NCBI GenBank assembly: GCA_026692865.1
Contig: JAPLNI010000056.1
Coordinates: forward strand, 1-64,000
Length of the DNA: 64,000 nucleotides
DNA from: Planctomycetota bacterium
GTDB taxonomy: Bacteria > Planctomycetota > Planctomycetia > Pirellulales > Pirellulaceae
Reading direction: 5' to 3'
Both the position numbers and the translations under genes were made by a program. The notes under the pieces are model-generated. The model ran no database searches. It was not told where the DNA came from and saw nothing but the letters and a program-made list of their open reading frames with translations. Positions 17,955 through 26,478 of the stretch are shown here, piece by piece; position 1 is the stretch's first letter; the number at the start of each line of letters is the position of its first letter.

Positions 17955-18932
17955 ATGCGAATCTTAATAACAGGTGCGACAGGTTTACTTGGTAACAATA
18001 TAGTCCGTCAAGCGATAGACGACGGGCATGATTGTGTCGTATTGGTCCGGGATAACGGCGTTCCGAAATCGCTTGAGTCGCTGAACGTTCGGATTGCTCG
18101 CGGCGAAGTGAACGATCTCGAATCCATACTTCAAGCATCGGAAGGTGTTGACGCGATCTTACATAGTGCAGCTTACCTTCATATTGGTTGGAAAAATCTT
18201 GAAAAATCGATGCACATTAATCGTGACGGAACGAAAAATATCGTTGAAGCCGCTCGAAAGAATCGATCACGTTTGGTTCATGTGTCCACAGTCAACACCC
18301 TTGCAATTGGCAACCGCGAAGGAACTATTGATGAAACGGCGACGCACGACGAACAGATCCCGTGTACTTATGTCGCTAGCAAGCGTGCTACCGAAAAAGT
18401 CGTTGTCGATGCCGTGAAGGAAGGGTTGGATGCCGTTATTGTTCATCCAGGTTTCATGCTCGGTCCATGGGATTGGAAACGCAGTAGTGGCCGAATGGTG
18501 ATCGAATGCGGAAAACTGTGGACGCCACTAGCTCCATCTGGTGGTTGCAGCGTGTGCGACGTCCGCGATGTTGCACGGGGGGTCTTGTCAGCACTTGAAA
18601 AAGGGACTGCGGGTCGTCACTACATTTTAGGGGGCGAAAATCTAAGTTACTTCGATCTATGGACCAAGATCGCATTAGCCTTTCAAAAACGCCCACCGAT
18701 TACGGTGATGCGTTGGCCAGCACGCTTTTTGGCTGGATCTATCGGTGATTTGAAAGCGAGCATTTCCGGAAAAGAATCCGATGTGAACTCAGCCGCACTA
18801 GCCATGAGCGCACAATTTCATTGCTACAGCAGCCAACGAGCTATCGACGAGCTTGGTTTTCAAATCCGCCCAGCCGACGAATCACTCCAAGCGGCCATTA
18901 AATGGTTCCGCGACGTGGGGTACATCTCGTAA
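17955..18932 (+). CDS. NAD(P)-dependent epimerase/reductase, extended SDR
   Basis: 325 residues. Rossmann motif MRILITGATGLLGNNIV (TGxxGxxG at residues 6-13), ILHSAAYLHIG, VHVSTVNTLAIG and the active-site YVASK pair belong to the extended short-chain dehydrogenase family, near dihydroflavonol-4-reductase or HpnA-like sugar epimerases (VIVHPGFMLGPWDWK). The C-terminal half (HYILGGENLSYFDLWTKIA) closes the substrate pocket. Divergent from the MMPL exporter, with the acyl carrier protein nearby, so a role in modifying an exported lipid is plausible but not shown. Confidence 0.85.
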   Translation: MRILITGATGLLGNNIVRQAIDDGHDCVVLVRDNGVPKSLESLNVRIARGEVNDLESILQASEGVDAILHSAAYLHIGWKNLEKSMHINRDGTKNIVEAARKNRSRLVHVSTVNTLAIGNREGTIDETATHDEQIPCTYVASKRATEKVVVDAVKEGLDAVIVHPGFMLGPWDWKRSSGRMVIECGKLWTPLAPSGGCSVCDVRDVARGVLSALEKGTAGRHYILGGENLSYFDLWTKIALAFQKRPPITVMRWPARFLAGSIGDLKASISGKESDVNSAALAMSAQFHCYSSQRAIDELGFQIRPADESLQAAIKWFRDVGYIS

Positions 18933-19005
18933 AGAATAACATTCCCCAAAATCACCTAGCCGATCGATCTACGGTAGCGTTAAACTATCGTTCGCTAATA
19001 CTCAT

Positions 19006-19602
19006 ATGGTTCGTACAGCTAGCACAATGTTGCCCCTAGGTACCTCTGCTCCCGATTTTCGATTACTTAACATCAACGGCGAAAGGGTCTCGTTGGATAG
19101 CTTCAAAGGCAGCCGAGGACTCGTCGTCGTTTTCATGTGCAATCATTGCCCCTACGTCAAACACATCGCTCCCGAGCTCACGAAAGTTTCCAACGACTAT
19201 ATGGCGAAAGGGATAGCCTTTGTTGGAATCAGTAGCAACGACGTTGTCGCACATCCAGATGATTCACCAGAGATGATGAAACTAGAGGCCGCGAATCGAG
19301 GTTATCAATTTCCTTACCTCTATGATCCAACACAAGAAGTCGCGGTTTCCTACCGCGCGGCTTGCACGCCGGACTTCTTTGCGTTCGATGGGAACATGAA
19401 ACTTGTTTACCGAGGTCAGCTGGATGATAGCCGTCCTAAAACCGATAAACCGCTCACTGGTAAAGACCTTCGCAATGCGCTCGATTGCATTCTAAGTGGC
19501 GAATCTGTCCCCGAGCCGCATCGCCCGAGCATTGGATGTAACATTAAATGGCTGCAAGATAAACAGCCTGATTATTTCAATGCAGCCGGAATCCAAGCTT
19601 GA
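19006..19602 (+). CDS. Thioredoxin-like redoxin (AhpC/TSA type)
   Basis: 198 residues. Motif CNHCPY (Cys45 and Cys48) sits after the first strand GLVVVFM, as in the redoxin proteins of bacteria with CxxC after a short N-terminal domain (TSAPDFRLLNINGERVSLDS). KGIAFVGISSNDVVAHPDDS, DPTQEVAVSYRAACTPDFFA (cis-Pro loop) and VYRGQLDDSRP are characteristic. No signal peptide, so probably cytosolic. Likely a thiol-disulfide reductase or peroxidase. Its stop overlaps the TTG start of the next gene. Confidence 0.9.
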   Translation: MVRTASTMLPLGTSAPDFRLLNINGERVSLDSFKGSRGLVVVFMCNHCPYVKHIAPELTKVSNDYMAKGIAFVGISSNDVVAHPDDSPEMMKLEAANRGYQFPYLYDPTQEVAVSYRAACTPDFFAFDGNMKLVYRGQLDDSRPKTDKPLTGKDLRNALDCILSGESVPEPHRPSIGCNIKWLQDKQPDYFNAAGIQA

Positions 19603-20873
19603 ATCCATTCGTGCGTAGCGATGCTCGCGACGGGCGAATTCCCGATTCACCGGTCCACTGGGATACTGAATGTTATATCCCTGCAGATCCGCGTGATTTG
19701 ATCGCGTGGATTTCAACACACTCGACGTTTGAGCATGCAAAACACGTTCATTTTTTCAAGATTTGCGATTCCATTCGTCGCACCATTCACGATGACTTCC
19801 GAACGATCCATGATCGAATAACATTGGGTTATCGATCTGTCGATCCTGACAACGAAGAGCTTGCGGGTGAAGTCCAATCGCGATTGAGTTCCCATGGAAG
19901 AACAGTTGACAACAACGATGAAAAATTGGAGTCCAATATATCCTCGACTTATTGCGCAGACTTTGCGCTCGACGAGTCCATTGAGGAGCTTCTTGTTCGA
20001 GCGAACTATCGGAGATTGAATCCACGCGAGATTCAATCCGCGATGAGGACGGCCAGCTTTTGGGGAGTTCGATTGCGAGTCCAACTGTCCATGTTCCGTC
20101 GCTTGCGCGTTTTCGGACGCGGCGACATTATCGGTCGCAAGAGTCGGAGGCTGTGGAAGCGTGGTTTTCAATTAGAAGAGATCGACGTTCCAATCTATCG
20201 ACGGCTGGTCCTTGTTTTTCGAGTCAAGGAATCGCAGACCTTTCAAGAAACGCTCCATGCAAAAAATCTTCACCTTCGAATGTTCAAAAACATTCCCAAG
20301 CAAGATGTCGATATGTTGCTCCCCGCGGCGGGGGTTCAAATCAGTTGGATAGACAAAGGGAAAATCGGAATCCCTACCGTCTGGGGATTTGCAATTTTGG
20401 TCATGAAGCTTGCCAAGAGTCTTAGCCTGCTGGCGGTGCTCGGCACCTTTCGTTTCATGTCCTCCCTAGTCCTGATTGTTGCCGTTACTGTAGCGTCACT
20501 CTTTTACGGCGTTCGTTCGTTTTTCTCCTATCTAACCGCAAAGCGTCGCCATCTGCTGAATGTCGCTCAAAACCTTTACTATCAAAACCTTGACAATAAC
20601 TTGGGAGTTTTACTGCGAGTCTTGGAAGAAGCCGAACAGCAAGAGATTTGCGAGGCGATCATTGGCTACTATGTGATTTCAAACGCTCAGTCGCCAGACG
20701 GATTGAGCGAGCAAGAAATCTACCATCAATCGGTTCATAGTTTGCGAGAGTATATCGGGCTGGAAATCGACTTCGACGTGAAAGACGCAATCCGATCGCT
20801 ACTTGAGTTGCGAATCATTTTCGGGACCGCAAACGGTTATGTCGTCCGTCATGTGTCAGGAACCGATTGTTGA
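19599..20873 (+). CDS. DUF3754 (TMEM143-like) membrane protein
   Basis: 424 residues read from TTG 19599, which overlaps the redoxin stop by 4 nt (TTGA); a GTG at 19611 is an alternative and no ATG lies near the start. The central part (VPIYRRLVLVFRVKESQTF, LHLRMFKNIPKQDVDMLLPA) and two adjacent hydrophobic segments at about 255-300 (FAILVMKLAKSLSLLAVLGT, FMSSLVLIVAVTVASLFYGV) fit the DUF3754/TMEM143 family. The C-terminus (NLYYQNLDNNLGVLLRVLEE) is helical. Inner membrane probably; function unknown. Translationally coupled to the redoxin by position. Confidence 0.8.
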   Translation: MNPFVRSDARDGRIPDSPVHWDTECYIPADPRDLIAWISTHSTFEHAKHVHFFKICDSIRRTIHDDFRTIHDRITLGYRSVDPDNEELAGEVQSRLSSHGRTVDNNDEKLESNISSTYCADFALDESIEELLVRANYRRLNPREIQSAMRTASFWGVRLRVQLSMFRRLRVFGRGDIIGRKSRRLWKRGFQLEEIDVPIYRRLVLVFRVKESQTFQETLHAKNLHLRMFKNIPKQDVDMLLPAAGVQISWIDKGKIGIPTVWGFAILVMKLAKSLSLLAVLGTFRFMSSLVLIVAVTVASLFYGVRSFFSYLTAKRRHLLNVAQNLYYQNLDNNLGVLLRVLEEAEQQEICEAIIGYYVISNAQSPDGLSEQEIYHQSVHSLREYIGLEIDFDVKDAIRSLLELRIIFGTANGYVVRHVSGTDC

Positions 20874-20883
20874 TACAAAACTC

Positions 20884-21015
20884 CTTTGGAGTGCTTGTGA
20901 CTCGTCACAGCTTTGGGGGAAGCGATTCGACAACAATAAAAATCACGCGAGTTCGAACGTCATTGCGTGCGCCGATTGATGCTCCAAAGCTCCGATAGGT
21001 CGGAGCACTCCAAAG
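20884..21015. repeat. Nested inverted repeat between convergent genes
   Basis: Outer arms CTTTGGAGTGCT (20884-20895) and AGCACTCCAAAG (21004-21015) are perfect complements; inside lie AGCTTTGG (20909-20916) with CCAAAGCT (20984-20991) and CACGC (20944-20948) with GCGTG (20966-20970). Each arm also holds its own small hairpin (GTGAC-TC-GTCAC at 20897-20908; GCTCCG-ATAGGT-CGGAGC at 20989-21006). Could act as a two-way terminator or be a small mobile repeat. Confidence 0.75.
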
Positions 21016-21051
21016 AGTCAGAGCTTTTCAAAAAACTACGCAGTCGATCAT

Positions 21052-22023
21052 TTACTCGCGTGTTTTGTTTTCTTGAGAGGCTTTGGGTGTTTCGATTACG
21101 GTCGGAGTGGGACCGCTGTTGCTTGCGTAACTGAAAAAACCTTTGCCCGTCTTGACTCCAAGCTCACCAGATTTGACATAAGGCTGCAAAACATCAACTA
21201 GTTTTTGTATAGCCTCGTGATCGCCAACCCATCGCCCGTTACTCAAGACCTGTTGCACCAAATCTAAACCGATCGTGTCCATGATCCCAAAAGGACCGAC
21301 TGGCATGCGAGTGATCTTCTTCCAAACAAAATCGATTTCCTCGGGCGTAGCAATCTCACGATCAACCAATTGCAGAGCCGCAGTGATTAACGACTGGAGA
21401 AGCCAATTGTAGATATAGCCTGGGTTTTCTCGGTTCTCACGAATTGGATGTTGGCCAATTCGCCTTGCGAAGTCACACAGACGCACTGCGACATCATCTG
21501 AGGTTACTGGCGAGCACGCGACATCAACAACCGTCGAAAGATGAATCGGAGCATGAAAATGAAAGTGGGCATAACGCTCGGGGTTTTGAACATACTTCAT
21601 AAGAATCGAAGGGGTGAAGTAGGAACTGTTGGAGCAAAGGATCGTCCGCTCAGGAAATCGATTGCCCATCTGAGTGAGAACTCGACGCTTAATGCTCGCT
21701 TGTTCCGACACACATTCTAAAGCCATATCGAAACAGATTTCAAGGCTATCAGAGCGTTCCGATTTAGGCTTCGCGTTCCAATCGAATTTATGCAAATGCT
21801 TCTGATAGTTCTTTACAGAATCTGTCGACCAATTCGCTTCGGATGCAATGCTTCCAATATGAGCTGCAATCCAAAGCAGCGCGACATCGACTGTCGATTC
21901 GGAAGCATCCGCAAGATAGGTCTCAACACCATGACCTGCACACTGCGCTGCGATCTGCCGACCAGTCCAACCGGCTCCGACAATAAGAATTTTTTCAATT
22001 GGACGATTCATTCGAGAAAGCAT
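21052..22023 (-). CDS. 3-hydroxyacyl-CoA dehydrogenase family protein
   Basis: 323 residues. NAD site ILIVGAGWTGRQIAAQCAGH, then the family's AHFHFHAPIHLSTVVDVACS and the C-terminal domain (PGYIYNWLLQSLITAALQLV, GVKTGKGFFSYAS). This is the FadB/HBD type: oxidation of a 3-hydroxyacyl-CoA to 3-ketoacyl-CoA or the reverse. The active-site His lies in HFHFHAP, where classical enzymes have HFFNP. It follows the BatA-like gene by 11 nt on the same strand, so probably shares its transcript, although no functional link is evident. Confidence 0.85.
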   Translation of the reverse strand: MLSRMNRPIEKILIVGAGWTGRQIAAQCAGHGVETYLADASESTVDVALLWIAAHIGSIASEANWSTDSVKNYQKHLHKFDWNAKPKSERSDSLEICFDMALECVSEQASIKRRVLTQMGNRFPERTILCSNSSYFTPSILMKYVQNPERYAHFHFHAPIHLSTVVDVACSPVTSDDVAVRLCDFARRIGQHPIRENRENPGYIYNWLLQSLITAALQLVDREIATPEEIDFVWKKITRMPVGPFGIMDTIGLDLVQQVLSNGRWVGDHEAIQKLVDVLQPYVKSGELGVKTGKGFFSYASNSGPTPTVIETPKASQENKTRE

Positions 22024-22034
22024 TCAAAGGAGTT

Positions 22035-24377
22035 TCAATTCTGCGACTTTGGAAGACTCATCACTGCTTCCACTAACAAAGCGATGATAAGGATCATCAC
22101 GAACGTCCGCCATGATTCGCTTTGGAGATCATCGCGGCTTCCGGTTTGTTCTGACAAACGTTTTATCGGAACGCCCTCGAACAATCGATTCCAATCAGCC
22201 GTTTCAAGAGTTTTTGCTTCATCTTCCAATAGCGGACGATGCACGGAAACGAGCTTCGCACTCGCTCGAAATACGCCAGCGTGACTTTCAATTTGGTTGG
22301 AAAGAAATCGGTCGGTCGTTAGTAGCGGCTCCCATTGATCTCTAGATGGAAGACGCGAGCCGTTATTGGTCGTTTTAAAATCGTCTCCACTGGAAGATCT
22401 CGATTGTGCAATGTCCTGGACGATCGATTTGAGACTGCGAAGGCCTGACTCCAACGCTCTTTGGACAGCCACATACAAAACGACCCCTGAGGTGTAACCC
22501 AAGTTTGAAAAGTCCTCGGATGGAAAAGTCCCCCACATCACAGCTTCACCCTGGCTTGATGGAAAGCCACTCCCTGAGCCGTAGGCGCTAGCCTCGGGTG
22601 GCATTTGGTGAGTTGTAATTACGTCCACACCCGTGGCTATCGCCATCGGCTCAGGCTTTATTAACCCAGAGTCGCTGTGAAGAACGGCAAGAGATCCGAT
22701 CAGAATCTTTCCGTCGGCAAAGCTTGCGATCGGTTTCAGTTTATTCGCACTATTGATATCGACATTTTCTCGAACAGACATGGTGGCAAGCCTACGTACT
22801 TTCAGTTCTCCCATTTCTAACGAGGCACCACTTTGTGTTGATCGAAGTAAGCCCGTATCGGAAATCCAAGATGTTGGTGAGATTGGATCAGCCAGCGTGA
22901 GCCATTCTTCCCATCGGAATTGGCGAAGTGATGTTTGTGACGCTGCGATTTGTGAAATTACAAGACGATCGCTATTCGCATTTGGCTTCGGTGCAGCAAT
23001 TTGTTCTGCAATCAATTCTGGTGGGAAAAACCAAACGGTTCCTCCTCGTTTGATGAAGCTCTCGATCGCATCAAGTGATTTTTCATTCGGCAGGTCGGCT
23101 TGCCATACCAAGAATGCGACTCCATCAAGTTGTAGCTGATCAAAGAGGTTCGGCGTTACCGTACTGACCTCGGATTGAACATTTGCTTCGGACGGGGATT
23201 GGGCGGCGATCATCACAGGGAGAACATTAGCTACACGTTCCGAAACGATGAGTGTCTTTGCGATGGGTGAAACATCGACTGCAAAAAAGTCCTCGTTATC
23301 AGCTAAATTGCCATCGAGAGCCAATTGAACTCGCCCCCACGATTGACTCGATGAATTGCGATTACCAGCGTTTGTTGTGTCAGTTCCGTTGCGAGCTAGG
23401 TTGGAAACCGAACCAACGCGAAAGTCTTTTAGTTCGCCTCGTCCTGCAAGTATGTCTACTGAGACTTGTGTTTCGTTTCCTTGCCATGCAATTGTTACTG
23501 GAACGGTTGTTAAAGAGGATGCTGGGAGGACTGAGGCGGCGCTTGCTGTATCGTTATCGGTTGAAGTGTCTAGAACTAACATTGAAAGGAGTAGATCGAG
23601 CGAAACTTGTTTAGACGAATTGGCATCCGTGGCGGTTGGTACCCATCTCGCGTCGGTAACTCGGATCGCATAGTTTGAAGCAGGCTGTTCGGGGTATTCG
23701 ATCGATGTCCATCTGGTCGTTGTTTTTGCATCGCGGAGACGCTTTCGAATATCGCTCCAACGTGGTGAATCGACTTTGAAGTTGGTTGCTTGGAGATCCG
23801 ATACCATCCAGAGTTGAGCTTGACCGGGCTTTTCGCGATCGAGGTAAGCTATTGCCGATTCTATCATCGCAGGCCAGTCGCAAGCCGCATCACTTACTCG
23901 TAAATTCGGCGATTGAAGCAGAGAACTCGACGACGAAAAGTTGCTCGCTTTGAGAGAGTTGCTGTCTACCAAAACCCACTTTGACGCGTTGAACACAGCA
24001 AGTGACTTGGCGAGTTGGCTAAGTGCGGTTTTGTGCTTGGTAAGATCGTTCTGAGCGCCTGTTGCGAGCATGCTCGGCGAGCAGTCCACTAAGACAATCA
24101 CCGTATCGATATCACCACCACTAATCCAAGCCATCAGGCCCGACGAGATTGGTCGGCTGGCCGCTAAAATCAATCCAAGTACTGCGGCGACTCGCATGGC
24201 CAAGATCAACCAACTTCGCAGACGATCGAATCCTCGATCAAGCGTCTTTGCACGTAGCAGAAACATCATCGCAGCCCAAGGCTTGGTTTGATAACGCCAT
24301 TGATTCACCAAATGAATGACGATCGGAATCAATGCCAACGGAAGTGCGATTAAAAGCCATGGCTGTAGGAAACCCAT
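22035..24377 (-). CDS. BatA-type membrane protein with von Willebrand A domain
   Basis: 780 residues. The N-terminal BatA domain MGFLQPWLLIALPLALIPIV plus HLVNQWRY and a second membrane segment (LILAMRVAAVLGLILAASRP) are diagnostic. A VWA domain follows with the MIDAS-like VLVDCSPSMLATG. A long periplasmic part ends in one TM (FVMILIIALLVEAVMSL). Start overlaps the DUF58 stop (TAATG). Related operons encode MoxR-type assembly systems, but no MoxR ATPase is seen here. Residues about 574-601 are a palindromic repeat inserted in frame. Confidence 0.88.
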   Translation of the reverse strand: MGFLQPWLLIALPLALIPIVIHLVNQWRYQTKPWAAMMFLLRAKTLDRGFDRLRSWLILAMRVAAVLGLILAASRPISSGLMAWISGGDIDTVIVLVDCSPSMLATGAQNDLTKHKTALSQLAKSLAVFNASKWVLVDSNSLKASNFSSSSSLLQSPNLRVSDAACDWPAMIESAIAYLDREKPGQAQLWMVSDLQATNFKVDSPRWSDIRKRLRDAKTTTRWTSIEYPEQPASNYAIRVTDARWVPTATDANSSKQVSLDLLLSMLVLDTSTDNDTASAASVLPASSLTTVPVTIAWQGNETQVSVDILAGRGELKDFRVGSVSNLARNGTDTTNAGNRNSSSQSWGRVQLALDGNLADNEDFFAVDVSPIAKTLIVSERVANVLPVMIAAQSPSEANVQSEVSTVTPNLFDQLQLDGVAFLVWQADLPNEKSLDAIESFIKRGGTVWFFPPELIAEQIAAPKPNANSDRLVISQIAASQTSLRQFRWEEWLTLADPISPTSWISDTGLLRSTQSGASLEMGELKVRRLATMSVRENVDINSANKLKPIASFADGKILIGSLAVLHSDSGLIKPEPMAIATGVDVITTHQMPPEASAYGSGSGFPSSQGEAVMWGTFPSEDFSNLGYTSGVVLYVAVQRALESGLRSLKSIVQDIAQSRSSSGDDFKTTNNGSRLPSRDQWEPLLTTDRFLSNQIESHAGVFRASAKLVSVHRPLLEDEAKTLETADWNRLFEGVPIKRLSEQTGSRDDLQSESWRTFVMILIIALLVEAVMSLPKSQN
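22574..22654. repeat. Palindromic repeat D3 inside the BatA-type gene (81 bp, in frame)
   Basis: Arms CTGAGCCGTAGGCGCTAGCC plus TCGGGTG (22574-22600) and CACCCG plus TGGCTATCGCCATCGGCTCAG (22628-22654) pair over 27 nt with few mismatches around a 27-nt loop. Read on the coding strand as EPMAIATG at the start and PPEASAYGSG at the end. Exactly 27 codons; same frame and direction as D1 and D2. Confidence 0.87.
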
Positions 24378-25291
24378 TACATTCGACTTCCTTGCCTACC
24401 TGTTCCATTGAGTCTCGCGACTAGAAACTCCTTTAACGTCGATTCGACGCTTGCATCAATCGAGACACGCAGATAGTCCGTGCGAGTCTCCAAACAGGTT
24501 TGCTGAAGCGAAGAAAGAAACTCGTCGAGCGCGATATGATATCGCTCGCGAATATCGGATGGTTCGGCAAAGATCGATGCGTTCCCTTCCAAATCCGTAA
24601 AGCGGGTCGGGCGTTGAAAGTCGAACTGAAGCTCTTCGGGATCCATCAAATGAAACACGGAGACGTCATGCTTACGAAACCGCAAATGCTCGAAGCAATC
24701 TCGCCATAGTGACGGCTCAGCGAAAAAATCGGAGAACACGATCACCATCGCCCGCTGTAAAACAGTCTCCGCTAACTCATGCAACAGCCTTGGCAAGTGC
24801 GTTTCACCACCGGGAGTAACTTGCGAAACCAATTGCATCCAAGAAGCCAGATGAGCAGGATTCCGACGAGGCGGTAGTCGATGTGTGATTTCATTCGAAG
24901 CACATACCAGCCCGGCCGCGTCTCCTTGTTGAATAGTGAGATATGCGAGTGTGGAAGCCAATCGCGTCGCGTAATCCCACTTGCTCATCCCGACCGACCC
25001 GAAGCTCATCGACCCGCTGCTGTCCAAGATTAAGATACAACGCAAGTTCGTGTCGGCTTCAAATTCTTTTACGTAGAAGCGGTCCGTACGACCGTAAGCC
25101 CGCCAATCCAATCGCCGGAGATCATCTCCTGGAACATACTTCCGGTACTCCGCAAATTCTACACTCGATCCACGATGAGGACTCGTGTGCCGACCCGAGA
25201 CTCCACCAATCATCGCGCTGCGAGAAACCAATGGAATAGCCATTAGCCTCGCTGCGATAGTCGGATCAAAAAACGGGTACTGGGTTTGCAT
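24377..25291 (-). CDS. DUF58 domain protein
   Basis: 304 residues from ATG 25289-25291 (MQTQYPFFDPTIAARLMAIP), where homologs begin; an upstream ATG at 25336 with AGGA before it would add a hydrophobic lead and cannot be excluded. The DUF58 core is clear: HTSPHRGSSVEFAEYRKYVP, GDDLRRLDWRAYGRTDRFYV, KEFEADTNLRCILILDSSGS (a VWA-like Asp-x-Ser). Such proteins usually act with a MoxR AAA ATPase and BatA-type membrane proteins in envelope or metalloprotein maturation. Directly coupled to the BatA-type gene. Confidence 0.9.
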   Translation of the reverse strand: MQTQYPFFDPTIAARLMAIPLVSRSAMIGGVSGRHTSPHRGSSVEFAEYRKYVPGDDLRRLDWRAYGRTDRFYVKEFEADTNLRCILILDSSGSMSFGSVGMSKWDYATRLASTLAYLTIQQGDAAGLVCASNEITHRLPPRRNPAHLASWMQLVSQVTPGGETHLPRLLHELAETVLQRAMVIVFSDFFAEPSLWRDCFEHLRFRKHDVSVFHLMDPEELQFDFQRPTRFTDLEGNASIFAEPSDIRERYHIALDEFLSSLQQTCLETRTDYLRVSIDASVESTLKEFLVARLNGTGRQGSRM

Positions 25292-25510
25292 CTTTTGTAG
25301 TGTAACCAAAACTAGGGCGAAGGAGCCCAACAGCATTAATTTCCTAAGCCCCTCCATTGCAACCAAAACGACAATCATCTCCAACCCGTAATTTTAGGCG
25401 TTTTCATTTTGCCATTCGAATTTCGGTTACAATTCGTTTGGGGTAGGACGCAGCTTTCGGCCGCTTATCGCACCGAAACAATCACTTCAACAGAACAAAG
25501 GGTCAAGACG

Positions 25511-26377
25511 ATGCAGAGAACCACCAATCAACGGTCGGGAGGGATTTTTGCAGTTATCCTTTCTGTTCTTGTAGCTCCGTTGGCTACGGCTCAGTCGATA
25601 ACTCTACCGAAAAACGTAAAGAGTTCATTCGAAACCTTAGAAGGTTCGGTACTCCAGGTCTTTTCTGCCAAAGAAGATGACCATCGATTTGTTGCCTACC
25701 TCGTTAAATGGAAAGACTTTGAAGTCATTGTCTCCGACCCGTTGGCAAGGAGTGACTTGAAAAAGGGTGACGAAATCCGTTTTATGGCTCAGAAGGTCGA
25801 CTTGCCAAACGTGTCGACTTTGAACTTCACGATACTCCCGCTGACTACCACCAAAGATGGAGGTAAACCCGCTGTTTCAAAAGCCGAGCAGAGACGACTT
25901 GAGAGAATCGCCGCCGGGGAATTGGATGTAGCGCAGAATGAGACGGAAAGATTTTACGCGATGAATCGAGCCGCGAAGAAGGCGATTAAGGAGGGCAAGA
26001 CAGAGGAAGCATCAAAGCTGGCTGATGAACTACTGAAGGCCGCTGAGAAACAACCGAAAGATTGGAATTATGGGAACGCTATCCAAGATGGAAATCAAGT
26101 TCTGGGGCGAATCGCACTGGCCGCAGGGAACGTGGACGAGGCTAAGAAACGTTTGCTCGCATCGGCTGATAGCAAGGGATCTCCGCAAATGAACTCATTC
26201 GGCCCAAACATGCAACTCGCGTTGGACCTCCTGAAAGTAAACGAAAAGCAAGTCGTCTTGGACTACTTCGACCGATGCGGTTCCTTTTGGGAAATGGGAA
26301 CGGATCAACTCGCCAAATGGAAAGAAATGGTCGAAAAAGGCGAGGTGCCTGATTTCGGCGGAAACCTCGTGTACTGA
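25511..26377 (+). CDS. Secreted protein with TPR-like helices, unknown function
   Basis: 288 residues from ATG 25511, with AAAGGG 8 nt upstream; the earlier frame to 25409 hides the signal peptide (FAVILSVLVAPLATAQS). The N-terminal third is a small beta domain (LQVFSAKEDDHRFVAYLVKW, GDEIRFMAQKVDL). The rest is charged and helical (SKAEQRRLERIAAGELDVAQ, AAKKAIKEGKTEEASKLADE, GRIALAAGNVDEAKKRLLA), like two or three TPR units. No family recognised. Divergent from the DUF58 operon. Confidence 0.7.
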   Translation: MQRTTNQRSGGIFAVILSVLVAPLATAQSITLPKNVKSSFETLEGSVLQVFSAKEDDHRFVAYLVKWKDFEVIVSDPLARSDLKKGDEIRFMAQKVDLPNVSTLNFTILPLTTTKDGGKPAVSKAEQRRLERIAAGELDVAQNETERFYAMNRAAKKAIKEGKTEEASKLADELLKAAEKQPKDWNYGNAIQDGNQVLGRIALAAGNVDEAKKRLLASADSKGSPQMNSFGPNMQLALDLLKVNEKQVVLDYFDRCGSFWEMGTDQLAKWKEMVEKGEVPDFGGNLVY

Positions 26378-26478
26378 TGATAGCAGCAGGCAATCTGCAA
26401 CTCGTGATGCAGGGCCGCCCCCATCAGCCTGCGTGCTTTCGTGAGGCGTCTACCAATCGGCGACACTCTTCAATTGCC

